This document shows, piece by piece, positions 35,048-48,275 of a stretch of DNA of 64,000 bases; within the stretch, counting starts at the first letter, position 1; each line of letters begins with the position of its first letter. Source of the DNA: Pseudisothecium myosuroides. Lineage: Eukaryota > Streptophyta > Bryopsida > Hypnales > Lembophyllaceae. The stretch lies in assembly GCA_951799445.1 (NCBI GenBank), contig OX637292.1, forward strand, positions 20,773,296 to 20,837,295. Direction: 5' to 3'. The notes under the pieces are model-generated. The model ran no database searches and was not told the DNA's origin. It was given only the letters and a program-made list of their open reading frames with translations. Made by a program: the position numbers and the translations under genes.

Positions 35048-38000
35048 CTAATTGATTTTCGGCTTTGGCCTCCTCCTCCGCATTAACAACCAAAGCACAA
35101 CAACTACTACAACCCCCCCAGCCAGCACCTTGGTAGTGTCAAAATCCACATCGAATTTCCTCTCTTTTAAACACCGGATGGGGTGCATAGCAGCAACGGT
35201 CTCGTTAGCCTCCATATAGAAGCTACAAAAAGTACAAAGCACACAACGAACTTGAGACCACAAAAGCTTAAAGAGAATAAGGTAAGTCTAAAAATGTTCA
35301 AATAAAGTAGATTTGACACAGATGAACCACCATATATACTACATGAGATAAGCCTGGCCCATTCAACAAGAAAGAGGCCACGATAAAAGGTCAGGACTCA
35401 CTCTTTTGCATCTCGCTCAAGATAACCCAACAGCTTCACCACTTCACCATACCGCATCGTTTCAGCCAAACTTGCTATCTGTGCACAATGAAGCAAAAAA
35501 ATTTCAACTGTAGTCCTTTCTGTTCTGATACTTCTTGGTACGTGGAATGAGTTGCAGCAAGAAAAACAAGTCAATTTCCAAGGCAAATCGCATCATTTGA
35601 AAATTATATGATAAAAGAAGATGAAGGAACACTTACTCGTTTCCAAAGGTGGACAACAGTAGTATAATGTCTCAATAGTTTCGCTTGGCGTGCCTTCACT
35701 ACTCCAAAAGTTTTCTCATCTAGGAAATTATGGTCAAGGCAATAAAAAGTCGCTCAGACACTTAGATGTTCATCATACCTCCAGATATCTGACCATACAC
35801 CGTGATCCTCATCAAGCGGAGCAACAAGCTAACACACTCCTATCTCGAAAACATGCTGAAACTACTGTCCAACCCCTCGAATCGTTGTCAGATAATGAAT
35901 TAGAAGTGAATATAAGAGCAAATTAAAGTCAACTGTGATGGATACAAGTTCCTTCTTTGCTTAGAAGGCTGATTCCTGCATTTATTGTCTGGATGGACTC
36001 ATCCAGCGCAGTAACCATGTAGCTTCGAGCAACAGCATCAGTTTGGAAACTTGATACTTCGTACCCTTTGGTTGTGCAGGATAGGATATGTGACCCTGCC
36101 ACCCACGTCCAATCCTACCTCCACGCAAAAACCACATTGAGAAAAACTGGAAAATAGATTCAATCAAAATGACATACTTGATACTGACACCACAAGGATT
36201 CAAGATGAAAACCTATTCTTCTGTGAGAAGATACGTAGCTTCAGCGAGGAACAATACACAAGAAATCAGCACCTGATAATAACTGCGTATTTCCATGGAG
36301 TAGTGTCACGAACTGCTCTTTTGCATAATATATTTAAGAGAAAAGATACTGTTATTTGCACAAAAGCAACTAATTCAAGGTAGATGCTTTCGCTATGAGT
36401 CATAGCAAAACAGACCTGGGCAGTATTCTGATGAGCATGACTATAAGTAAGCTGCGTCTCGACCAACCCTGCAAGGTGCTCTGCCACAGCTGCCACAGCT
36501 GCCTTTACTGGTCGACTGCAACAATGACAAAAGTCTATAAGCCTTCCAAGTAAAGAAATAACAGGATTCATGGACATAAGCAATGGATACCTTGTTGAGT
36601 CCAATGAATTTGCGAGCGTAAAGCTTCACCTGAGGTCCCAATGGATAACTTTGCTGTTGCACTGCAAGTGACTCTCCCATTTTTGTTGACTGGATTGCAC
36701 AACAAAAACCATGTCTGGCAAGGCCTTTGCCACATAATGTTTGTCTATGAACAGCGGCTCTTCACCTGATCGCACAAACCAAAAAATTGGTACTTCTAAG
36801 GAAGCCCTTCCCTGCACATTGAGGTCTGGAAGATAGCAAAATCAGTATCCAAAAAAATGTTCAACTCGTTCAGTAATAAACTAATTAACAAGAAAAACAC
36901 TTGTAGATTAACGTTTTGACTTTCCTGATCGCTACTTAATAAAGATCTCGCCCTACGTGTATTCCAGGTGCCATGATATACATTCACTCATACACTCAAA
37001 GGATGAACTTTTGAAATCTTAAACAAGGTGAAAACATATGGTAATAACCAAAAAACATCCAAACTAGGCAATAGGGAATACTTGCTCTTCAAAACAAGCT
37101 GCATTAGTTCACTAATAATTAGACTAAAGAGTGACTCCTGAATATGACGGAACCACAGTTATCAGAAGAGCAACCATGATCCAAATCGTGCTGCAACACT
37201 GCTGGGGCAAAGCGTCCCAACGCTTCTGAAACAATGTGTAAACAATGGATTAAGATCACCAACACCTCATCAAGATCGATTTTTACTCCTATAGATTCTC
37301 ACCTGAGATGGATCCAGAGCCACTCAGCCGTTGCAACTGTTCCTGAAGAAGAAGCGAATCAAGATAGACACGATTTGAAGCTCGATAGGTTCCATTCACT
37401 AACAGCACTGGGACTGCGGCAGCACGTCGGGCAACAGAAAAAGCCATGGCCAGAGCAAGATCGTCTGAAAGCACAACTCTGTGATCCCACGATGACAAAA
37501 CAACCAAAAAATCATAAATACAAAGACCTTTATGAAGCTTCGAAAAAGCAGCCACTTAGAGAAAGCCTAACTCCGCAAACATATAAGCTCCAGTTCTAAT
37601 TTATGACCAGGTGCCAAAGACCAGGCTAAGAAGGGGTGCAGAAAATTCTAAAAGTGGTCTACGCAAGTGAATACATGATTGAACTATAAAGGTCATGAAG
37701 GTCCCCTTCAGCATAGAGTAAGGCACTTACTTCTTCACACTGAATGCAACCCTCTGAGGAGATACAATCAGCTCTTTTAGGGACTCTACCAGTGCGTTCA
37801 CATCCACTGGAAGCAAGACTGCATTCTTTAACTTCTGCAGCAAACAAGGAATTTATTAGTTCAAGATACAGTCTCATACTCTCCATACCCGCCAGGTAAC
37901 TAAAAATGACAGCTACTAAGCAAGAAACACTGTACAACCGCAAGAATGGAGCATTGAAGAGCATTACTGTCGCTAACTGAAAACACAGAGCTTCAACTCA

Positions 38001-41000
38001 TTCCATATAAAAAATTCTAAACTCAATACTCCAAGAAAAAATGTTTAAGGAGACTTTCACAACTCCAGAGCCTCGCAGGAACATGTTTGTCGTTGCTCAA
38101 CAGCACAAATCCATAATAGTTAAAATTATCCAATTATATTTAACCTCCATCAATGCTGAATAGCAACCTAACAAAAAAACAGGTATAGAGAATCAACCTC
38201 TTGAGTGATGACATATATCTGGAACACAATCTTCTCATAGTAATGAAATGCACCATCCGCTGTTGATGGCGTGATGAGGTGCTTCATGGATCCAGACAAA
38301 GTTGCAGCAAGGTGTGCCAAAAAGGTGTCTCGTGAAAGTGAAAAGGCTTCAGGCTTCTGCAGTTTACCAAGGGTTTCAGCAACGTTAAATTCTGACCAAT
38401 TTCCTCAAATAGGAAACAGATTATTTGGGGCAGAAAGTGTCCATCTAGATAGCCAAATTATGAGGTCATCTATAATACACACGAAGACTTGGGAGTGTAC
38501 AGCATTCTCAACTTGTAAAAAGAGCTACAAAAACCAGGTAAACATAAAATAAAGAATGAGATGATATCTCAGGAGGAATGAAATATTGAGCTTCCAAAGA
38601 CGTACTATTACAGGGGCTGAAAACAAGTTCCATTCTTCTATCCGCTTCAAAGCATCAGATGCTTTGACCCGCTGAGATTCCTGGGGTAGTTCTTCACTGT
38701 AACTTCCCAACTCTGATTTTACATCATTCATCCTTTCACGAAGCTCTACAAGCAGGAAACAAGTCTATGCATGAGACTCACTTTAGCCTCGAATTTATCC
38801 TATGAACTACAACACCGTATTACATGCACAAATTAAAACTCAATTTAAATAAATAAGTCCAACAGAAATCAGAACTTTAGCGAGTACCCCAAATATTAAC
38901 TTACTCCGTATGTACAGCCAAAAGCATATAAACAGCAAGCTGTTGATATGTAACTTGTAGTAATTGAAATAAACTGTATAGCAGCTTTCTAATATAAGAG
39001 TTCAGGTTATGGATGAAAGACAATACCTTCGCATAAGGGGATGTCGACATTTCGACCCTGGCAATGCTTGAAATAAAACATTTCATAAACATCCACTTCA
39101 GCCAAAAGCATATCAACAGCATGCTGCTGGGGGTCCTGAAACACAACAATCAGCAATGTCCATTAGTGTATAATACCACATCAATGTACAATACACACGG
39201 AGCCCATGAGGGAACAACCAGCCTTGCAGGAGCATGGCCAGATGTCTCAAGACGTTGCGGACCGAAAACTTCAGAAGCGCCAAGATATAACGTGTTTAAT
39301 TTCCCATACTCAAGAAGCCCTAAGCTGTAAAACAAAACCTACTCAGCCCTGCAAATTCCTTTCAAATCCAACTACTTAGCATCGATGAAGTTCAATTCCC
39401 GACTATAGAATGCCAGAGGACCTATTTTACCTCTTTTTCTTCAAACATGGCGAAGCGATCTTGAACCATGTTCTGCAACTCTTCTTGTACCTCTTGTTCA
39501 GACGCCCCTGAAAGACGCAAAAACATTATTTTGTTTCCAGAAACTGAAAGATTGAGAATTCTGAGTAATAGAAACTCAAACAAATTCAAATATGAAACTG
39601 CAAACCACCCCATAAGAAAATTAGTGAAGAGAACTGGAATGCCTTGAGCAGGTACCACTAGTCTTCAGAGAGTGAGGCCCAAAACTATCATCAACGGATG
39701 GCAAGCTGCGTTCAACACGAACTCCTTCGCCTCCGACAGTTGGACCCCAAGTGAAGGGAGCTGCTGTCAGGTCTATAAAAGCCCACCTGTTACCAAAAGG
39801 ATGCAGATGTAGATTCAGCTATTAACAGTTCATAACATCTACAGACACTAGCTCATTGTCTCACGCTTCCAAAGAAGTATATCTACCAAAGGTATATCGG
39901 TAAAGAATATCGGTAAAATGCAAACGCTAAAACTCTAGTCATGGAGATGACACAACAGTGAACCGTGGATGCAATCCATAGAATGTATACCTTTCCTTGC
40001 CCACCCAAGTATTCACCAGACAGTCCGCTTGCAAATTCGTTGGTTTCCCTTCCTTGAGTGCTCTAACGAGACTATTTCCTTCTCCACTTCGTCCAGCCAG
40101 TATCTAAACATTTACAAAAAAATTGTTTCATGAAATAGTAACGCTTGCCACTAGGAACAAGAAATTAGTATAGTCGTCCACAGCAACAATATGTCGTTCA
40201 CAGAAGCACTAGCAATAATAGATTTAGAAGAAAAGCTAAAAAAAAACAAGACTTAAATCCTAGACCATTTGCAAGTGCTCAATGTTCCCTAAACGCACAG
40301 AAGCACTAGCAATAATAGGTTTAGAAGAAAGCTAAAAACAAACAAGACTTCAATCCTAGACCATTTGCAAGTGCTCAACGTTCCCTAAACTTGACTTCTG
40401 CGACCAGAATCTCTTCCATACCAAGGACGTAGCAAAGACCATGCCCAGGGTAGCCACATTCTGAGATAGATAGACAAGATTCTTAGAATATAATGCGGCA
40501 AACACTGACCTAATGTAAGGAAGGCAACTGAACGCAACTCAAATACACACCTGTTGAGCGTTGTGAATCAAAGTATCCACGGCTGTCTTGCCATACAAAT
40601 CCTTTTCCACTTCACCTAAAGCACTGTTGTATGCATCCACCCAATGCCCCTGGAAGTCTCTGCAAACTTTGTGAGATCAACAAGCAAAAAGTAATCTCAA
40701 AATGCAACCTAATTATGAACTTGAGCTCTCATGTTTGCTTTGACATTGAGAATTCAATGAACTAGACTTATACACTTCCCAAGCTCCTAAACTCCAATTG
40801 TGATTGATGAACAGAACTAACAGTTTACTACAAATCATCGAGCACCCAGTATAAGTCCGGTCTGAATTATCGGATAAGAGTACATGTTCTTTAGGCTTAA
40901 GTGCAGGGCCAGGAGTAAATGAGCATGATTGAAATTCACTGGATAAGTATCTTTTCTCCAGCTCCTACAAGGTAGAGTCAAGAAACAAAAGCCGAGTGCA

Positions 41001-44000
41001 AGATTGGAACATACCGTATCCTTATAGTCAGCTGTGGTCCATGCAAACTTCAACATAGGATGTCGCGCATATAAAGGTTTCTGATACCTATCCTTCTCTG
41101 CACACCCACTCAAAAGAGAATTATAACCAGGTGCAAGAAAAAGTGGAAAAGAGAACTCTTCGAAATACCTCGAACAACACTATTATTAATTAATATCATC
41201 TCGAAAGACACTATTATTAATTGGCAGAGTCTGAGGATGCTAACCTAGAGGATTAGAGACACGAAGTCCCTTAGACTCGACAACTTTTTTCTTGGTTTCT
41301 CCATCCTGCGCATGTATTTCCCAGTTAGCATTCGCAAGGTAACGAGTTATAAATTCAATGAGAAAACGCGTAGGTATAGAACAAGAAATGGACACAGGTT
41401 CTCACATTTTCCAAGTAACGAAGTTCCTCTTCAGATAACCCTCGTCTGCTCTCAACACAACATAACAATCACTATTGGATTAGACGCCATAAGCATCTTA
41501 AAGTGCCTTTGATTCAAGATGATGAGCTCGGATCCACATTATCCTTGAGAAGGATCCCAAAGCACAGAAACAAACAACTAGTTTTCCAAAACTAGACAAT
41601 ATAATACAAAGTCTGATAAACTCATGCTCAATAGTATAGGGCAAATTATGTGTGTTTGCGGACATAGCATGTCCTTTTCATTTCTGCAAACACGCATAAA
41701 GTTAGAATGCACCAAAATCATCAACAAGGCACATAAATAAGCAAACCTGTAACCATAGTTTGCACGTGATGCATTTCTTCGTGGGTTTAGAACTATGATG
41801 TTATATGCATCCTCCAGCTGAAGGAAGTTTACAAAGCTGGAAAAAACACGTGACATGCTGTCCATATCCACTTGCCATATCACCTCCGTATCAGGCCTGT
41901 AGGTGTGGAACAGCGGAATTCACAAACACAAATTCATTACAAATCGTTACTGACTATAAGATAAAAGGACCAACAACTTCAGTACATCCACAACCTCAGG
42001 CACTCTGAGCGATGAAGCTACCAATCATACGACTGTCAACAAGGAGCTGATTCCACTCCTATAAACATGGATATAATATTCAAGGGAATAAACTTTGGCA
42101 ATAAGGGAGAGAAGAGCATACTTCGTGTCAGATGGATCTTCCCTTCGGGATAGAGCTACAATTGCCCTCTCAAAGACTTGGGTCACTCCATCATCCATTT
42201 CAATAGAATGTACTGAGTAACTGTCACATAAACAAGAACACAAAAAAAACCCAAACACTTTGTGAATAGTACAATTTGGGGATGTCGTCATACTTTCAGA
42301 TACTCGATTGCTTGGGAACCTTCTTCAAAACAATCTGGAACGACAGGGGGCTTACTTGTAGTGAGTATTACTAACAAGGGGAAGATGGTGTCTCTGAGTT
42401 CCATCTCCCTTCAAGCGATAGAAGGGAGTCAATGACTCTCCGAGCTGTGGCACACGAGTATGTTCAATCAAATGGTCGATGTTCGTAAACCACCGCTCCA
42501 ATTCTGCTTGTCCCAACTTGATATCTGTGACAATGAGATGATCACTTCAGTCACAAGCGCAGAAGGAGCTTCGTGATATAGAATACAGTACTCGATTAGA
42601 CAGTCAAAAAGATGTTAGCATTTGTCATTCTCAAGAAATCCCTTCTTAAGGTGTGCAGAATGGGACTGCCCTTCCATAAAAATGGGCTTATTCTGTGTTG
42701 CAAGCGAACCGAATTTAACACAAAGCAATTGAATACCACTCGAACTCTGATTTCCAGCCTCAAAGGTATGTTGATGACTCATCAAATTCAGGAGATTTTC
42801 CAGCTTACATTCATTTATGTGCAATCCCATCAGAGCAGGCAACGCCATTGACTGCTCTCTTTATCATTTAATACCGCAACAATTGAATATGGTTCAGAAT
42901 TACAATACCTTGATTTCCCTCGCCATTGAAGCCTATAAAGATGAGGTTGATGGGGATAGGAATGTGAACTGCATCGATTTCTTCCAGTTTCAAGTAATGT
43001 CCCAAGTATCCTGCACACCATGTTGATTAGATACACCTTAAAAATCGTGCGTAAGGCCATATTCAACTCTCCAGAAAAATACCAGACAGAGCTCCTCAAA
43101 GACAAGACAGGAAATCAAAGTCTCGATTAAAGTACTACTGTGCACCAGTACCTGCCTGGGTGTAATTCGCTTTGGCTTCAATGCTGACCTTTTTCGACAC
43201 ATCCCAGTCGTCATTCACTAATCCAACAGACACATTAGATATCATTAGACGTCTTGCATTTGATTAGGCATCCCAAGATGTAGGCTTATTAACAATCAAC
43301 ATGGTATGGAATGTCAAATCACACATATCTTGAATCGCCTCATATCGGTGTTGACTACTGTGTAATCATTGCAAGAAACAAAAAACAGATATCATGGTTT
43401 CAAGTTTCCACTGCAAGAACATCACGGTCTTAATCAGGAGAAGGATAAATGCAACCCATGTAGCTCCATCAACTCACCATGCGACAGGACTTTCTCGCTA
43501 ATAAATTTGCTATTTCTCTTCAAGTTGAAGAGAGACAACACCGACGGAGCGCTTTTTGACCTTTCCTGCCATGCTTTGTTGGTTACCGTCTTTTCCACTG
43601 CTCCGACCTGGCACAAACATGCTTAGAATTTTAAGCTCAAAATCACAACGAAAAAGCACCACGAAAAAGCACCACGAACTGCCATAAACCTAGAAGAAGC
43701 GTCTTCAATTCAGTTTCACAAGTACACATTCAGATTCCCAATGCGTATACTCTCTTTTAATACCATCTACCGATTAATTCAGAGGACGGCCACAGCAAGA
43801 ACAGCAAAAGCCGTGAAGAGAAAAATAGCTGTTCAATGATATGCATTAGCACAACATGCCTACCCTATTACTCACCAAAGTTACTAGATTGCAAACGCTC
43901 CTTACGCTCGTCAAATTCACAAAAAAAGGCAGACTATTTCATAGCATTGCTAACAAAAATGTAACAACTTAATTTTCTCCAGACTCAGGCTGAATTCAAA

Positions 44001-44390
44001 TTCTCTCGCTTTCTTACTCCAAAGGTGAAATTGCCGGTGAAATTGCCCGTATCAGGACAACTATCAGGCCACCTATCAGGCCACCTGTGAGTTTAATGTA
44101 AATTGACTCCAATGGCGCCCGCGCGTAACAAGCCTTAAAAAGCCTTGGTCCGCATCCACACAGGCTCAAATTCCTGAAATTGCAAAAAAACTTCTGGCAA
44201 CCTAGCGATCGTACCTCCAATCCGCGATTAGACGCGACCACGGACAAAAGTGTCCCACCAACAAAGCTAAGTACCGGAACGAGGAAGTTAAATGCAAAAA
44301 CACGAACATTACCTCAATTGTAGCCGAGAAGAGCAGCAGCGCGAACACAGCAGCAGCCACGCTCCCCATGCCTTCTCCTCTACTCCCCAT
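35048..44390 (-). CDS. SPOT1: SPOT1-like (At5g58100 family) membrane protein
   Basis: 25 exons with consistent phases, 5' to 3': 44390-44313, 43607-43478, 43217-43152, 43010-42909, 42524-42356, 42220-42122, 41896-41747, 41445-41406, 41305-41245, 41097-41015, 40649-40551, 40103-39991, 39786-39659, 39507-39431, 39135-39027, 38745-38612, 38356-38198, 37834-37731, 37478-37303, 36825-36630, 36515-36416, 36114-35946, 35719-35637, 35478-35402, 35222-35048. The sum is 2877 nt, 958 codons plus stop; the Arabidopsis protein has about 945. An N-terminal signal sequence (residues 1-26) is followed by a large lumenal part with conserved stretches such as ELERWF, EHTRVPQ, RHPMLKF, FIDLTAAPFTWGP, DVYEMFYFKHCQGR, ALAMAFSVARRAAAVP and VKAAVAAVAEHLAGL. 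One C-terminal membrane span (about 933-948) precedes a short basic tail RRRRPKPKIN. Arabidopsis SPOT1 is reported to act in pollen nexine and sexine formation; a similar wall role in spores here is inference. All lesion checks were clean. Confidence 0.9.
40201..40394. repeat. 97-bp tandem duplication in a SPOT1-like intron
   Basis: CAGAAGCACTAGCAATAATA starts at 40201 and again at 40298, and the units stay alike to TTCCCTAAAC. It lies in the intron between exons 11 and 12. The few differences suggest a fairly recent duplication. Confidence 0.9.
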
Positions 44391-44677
44391 CGCTTCCGCT
44401 CCTTCCACACTCAATTCACATCATCAAGCCCTCTTGAGGAGCACAAAGGATTTTTGTTCTCCCTAGCTTAGATTTCGACTTCTGCTAAACTATTGAGACC
44501 TGTCGACGCAGAAGCTCGCTCGATCACCACCATTGCATCTAAGAAAAGCTTGCTCGATCGGTGTCAGTAAGCTTAGTCGTGCAGCTTGCTCTCTCGGTTG
44601 ACGGAGCTCACTGAAACCCTAAACCTATGGAATGGGAAGGAAGGAGGACGACTGTTTCGATTGGAATTCACTGTAGC

Positions 44678-44984
44678 GCGGGAGCCTGACTTTTCTACAT
44701 GAGCGTTAGATTCCACATAAATAAATTAAGTGATTTTTGTTCCAAGAAAAAAAAAAGGGTTACATGTCGTCTTGTGATTGGATTAAGGTGACATGGACCC
44801 CTCAAAATTTGAGGTGGAATTCATTTGAAAAGCGGGAGCTTGACTTTTCTACGTGAGGGTCAGATTCAATATAAATTAAGTGATTTTTGTTCCCAAATTA
44901 AAAAGGTTACATGTCATTTTGTGATTGGATTAAGGTGACATGAGCCTTTCAAAAATTTGAGGTCAAATTTCCATTTCAGCACTT
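44678..44984. repeat. 154-bp tandem duplication upstream of the SPOT1-like gene
   Basis: Units begin GCGGGAGC at 44678 and 44832 and share TGACTTTTCTAC, AAATTAAGTGATTTTTGTTC, GTTACATGTC and GTGATTGGATTAAGGTGACA. They lie 290-600 bp upstream of the start codon, in the presumed promoter. A regulatory effect is possible but not shown. Confidence 0.9.
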
Positions 44985-45952
44985 CCTTACTGAATGTGAT
45001 CCTCACATCTATTATGGTTTTCTTTCTCACCTAAAATGGTTACAATATTATCCTACAATAGTCAAAACATTAAGGTCTCAAAATAACAACTTTTAACTAA
45101 TACATATCCACCATGAACTAAAATGGTTTTGTGTCAATTTTGTGTTAATTTCAATGTTATTTGTGTTAGCTTTAACATAGATTCAATACAAAACAATTTT
45201 ATATACATGAAGTAGAACTAAAGTTCCTATTTGGCAACTAAAGTCATTTCATTACTATAACTTGAAACTGTAGTTGTAGCTATTGTATGATGGTCCCCTT
45301 GATTTCCAAATCTCATTTATTCAAGAGTGATAGTTTAAGGCCAAATATACCTTAACAAAGGATTTTATAGTACCACACCCTATAAATGCATTCAACAAAC
45401 CTTTGAAAACAATTGGAAAAAAGTTGTCTCTTCTTTATCAACTAAGGTCTTTGAAGTAATCCATTGAACACAAATTTTCTATATTGTTGTTACAAGTTTA
45501 AAGTAGAAAAAGATTGCAAAACTATAAATAATAAATAGTTAGATGTAAAGAAATGTAAAATATTTAAGAAAAATTCTAAGAATGTGACTGGTATGACCAC
45601 GACTTTTATTAGAGTCATTTTCTTATTAAGGCTTTATTGTCTCAACCCTATTATCATCTCCATGCCTTTTTTCATCAAATTATTTGAAATTTAACTTGTT
45701 AGTTCCTCAATTCTTTACCATATGAATGATGAGGGTAGCATATTCTTTTGAAATGTCTATGTGAGGATAGTAATGGACATACAACAACATGTACAAAGAC
45801 AATAAAAGTAGTGCATGTGATGAATAGTGCAATGATTCAAAGCAGTACAAAATTCAATTTTTGATGTGTTTTAATATAGATAAAACTACCATGTTTGATG
45901 ATTAGTATTCACAATTCCATTTCACTCAATATGTCTTATCACAATGATGTAG
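44985..45952. other. Intergenic, nothing recognised
   Basis: AT-rich DNA upstream of the SPOT1-like promoter duplication. No supported exons. Confidence 0.4.
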
Positions 45953-46816
45953 GGTCATAATCAACTACAACGTCCCGAAGCAGTCGAAGTACTTAGTGGA
46001 CTCCGTAGAGGGATAGAAGAGGAAGATTTAGAATCAGAGGTTTGACCTTATTTCAAAGGAGAATATTACTTTAAGAAAGAGGACTCCTACAAGGGATCAA
46101 ATTGGTGGTCTAAAGAATTTTTTTTTATATGTTCACACAGTGTAGCACCAATAAATTTCTATATGTATGAATTTGTCTTCTAAGTGTGAGTTATATTTTG
46201 AGGTTAGATTTGTTAATGCATTCACAATATTTTATGAAATGAATTGAAAGACCAAAGTAGGGGTACAATGAGTTACCTTTAGAACCTCAATTGGATCCAA
46301 TTGAGGTTCTAGAGGTATCTCAATGTACCTCTACTTTTGGTTCTCATTGTCTTCCCATTTTATTTTGGATTTCAAAGATGTTGTGATGGTTTTCCGTGAC
46401 TGTTACTATGATATTTCATTATACAATAGTTTCCAATGTTGTTTGAATTAATGGGCTATTTTTAACATAGATGCTCATCAAAAGCACAACCATTGAAGGA
46501 GATTTAGTTCTGGACTGTATTGCATCTACAAGTCAATATTCAATTTTATTATTGTTTTTTTGAATTTTAATTTGCAAATGTATCATTTAACTAATATATT
46601 TGATTTTGTTGAATTCATGTGCATTGATTATTGCTTGTTGTGGCATAGGTCACCACATTATGACTTTGGAGGAGGACAAAGACATCTTTGATGCCCTCTT
46701 CTAACCTATGAAGAGGGCTGCTCTAGCTATAGTGACAACACAACCGCCACCAGCAATTGCTGCATCACAAGATCTGGACGTTGTGCCCGCGGTGCCAAAG
46801 AAATTTGCTTAGAAGT
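45953..46816 (+). pseudogene. Possible DNA N4/N6-methyltransferase-like remnant
   Basis: Three exon-like blocks lie behind AG acceptors: 45953-46120 (PEAVEVLSGLRRGIEEEDLESE, broken by TGA, then YFKGEYYFKKEDSYKGSNWW), about 46471-46532 (LIKSTTIEGDLVLDCIASTS), and about 46650-46816 (GHHIMTLEEDKDIFDALF, stop, PMKRAAL…, stop). The second block resembles motif I of N4/N6 DNA methyltransferases (GDxVLDxFAGSG), and the third the segment after it, as seen in plant proteins with this domain. Motif I is degraded (CIASTS for xFAGSG) and three in-frame stops are present. The identification rests on short motifs and is tentative; a transposon-carried gene fragment is an alternative. Confidence 0.35.
46249..46342. 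repeat. 94-bp near-perfect palindrome
   Basis: Two arms of about 47 bp meet at GGATCC (centre 46295/46296). The left arm has GACCAAAGTAGGGGTACAAT, with complement ATGTACCTCTACTTTTGGTTC on the right. There is almost no loop. It lies between blocks of the methyltransferase-like remnant. It may be a MITE or a hairpin RNA source. Confidence 0.9.
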
Positions 46817-47606
46817 CAAAATTTAGTAAGTAAGTTTGCATATTTTTTTATTTGTTTGCATGATACTTTTTATATTTCAAAAATCTAACATGGTATCATA
46901 TCTTCTTGCAGTTTGTAGATGATTGGTGTCAGCAGATGCAATGATGAAGAAACAAAATCTTCTCTTTAGTCTAGAGAAGTCTTTTCATCTTTTGGTGTAT
47001 GCCGAGCAAATAAAATTGACATTTGCGGATTTTAGTTGCTCTAAATCAAAACATAAAAAAGATATTTACGCTTTGAATGTTCTAGACTTTACAAATGGGT
47101 CAGCATCTGAGGGTAGAGAGGCCTCAAAGTCATCTACGACTAAGGATTTCGCGACCAAGTCTATAGCGGTTTAGACTCACAAGATTGACAAATCTCATGA
47201 GAAACTATTGTATGTTGATTTTGATTATGATTGGATTTTTGTGTCTTATAACTACATCTTGGGCATGGTTACTTTCCTTTACATTTTTGCCTTGTGTGAT
47301 CTCTATCAAAATTGACTGTACTTTGTTGTTGTAAAAAACATTTTTAAACAAAACTTGCAAGTGCTTCAAAATTCCCAAAAATGACCTCAAATTTATAGAA
47401 CTTCAAAATTTCCTTAAACCCACGGTCATAGGTCCCTCACTCATTTTTTCTTCAAAAATAATTTCCTGCTTAGAGGTTCACAGGCTCACGCTCATAGGCT
47501 CGCATGCTAGCAACGCTGCTCGGTGGTGGTGGATGGTGAGATAAAAGATGGCGAGATAGGCGGATGGCATTGTAGATGATTGATGGACACTCAAATAATA
47601 GGGGTA
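46817..47606. other. Intergenic; short open frame without recognised homology
   Basis: An 83-codon frame at 46923-47174 follows an AG acceptor and could be a tail of the remnant to its left (FVDDWCQQMQ just before). No family was recognised and it is probably not a separate gene. Confidence 0.3.
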
Positions 47607-48201
47607 AGGTAGGTGGCTCAAAAAGCGACCCTCTTCTTCAAACAATCGTGTAGGGAGCTCTGAAATGGGAAATAAGTGGTTCTAAAATAGACTGTCAACA
47701 ATGTGAGAGCATAATTAAGACTTGTCATATATTGCCTAATACTTTGCCAATGGATAGAATAAGAGCCAAAGAGGGTCCATTTCAAAGCCAGGGTGTGTCT
47801 ACATAATTTTTCTAAGTGAAAATTGATTGCCCAACTGCCTTTTTACAAATGTTAAAATAATGCAGGGTCCATTTAAGTTTAGTAAAGGTTGCATTTAGGA
47901 ACCTTGTGTATTACTTTTTGAATGTGGCAATGCTTGTTTTTGGTCAAGCCATACATATTTTTTCAGAGTGTGCATATGTGGGTTTTGCAAGGCCTATGAG
48001 TTAAGAATAGGTGTCTATTGCAAAATTCTTTGGAAATTCATAAGTAATTTATACATGCTCCAAAAAATATGAAACCACTTATGTTAGATTCCGCATCAAT
48101 TTTTCTTCAATTGAAAAATATGGTACTATATTTTTGAACATTTGAAATCCATCAAAAAGGTCCAACAATCCTTAAAGGGTCACTTTTTGAGCCACCTACC
48201 T
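47607..48201. mobile_element. TA-flanked DNA transposon, 595 bp
   Basis: The left end AGGTAGGTGGCTCAAAAAGC continues GACCCT; the right end is its complement (AGGGTCACTTTTTGAGCCAC…CCT). TA lies on both sides (47605-47606 and 48202-48203), as in Tc1/mariner-type elements. It is non-coding, so non-autonomous. Confidence 0.75.
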
Positions 48202-48275
48202 TAGTCACACCTTCTTCACTATGTGCCCATTCTTCAAAGAATGAGTTTGTGGCGGCTTCCCATTGGCTCTTTGTG

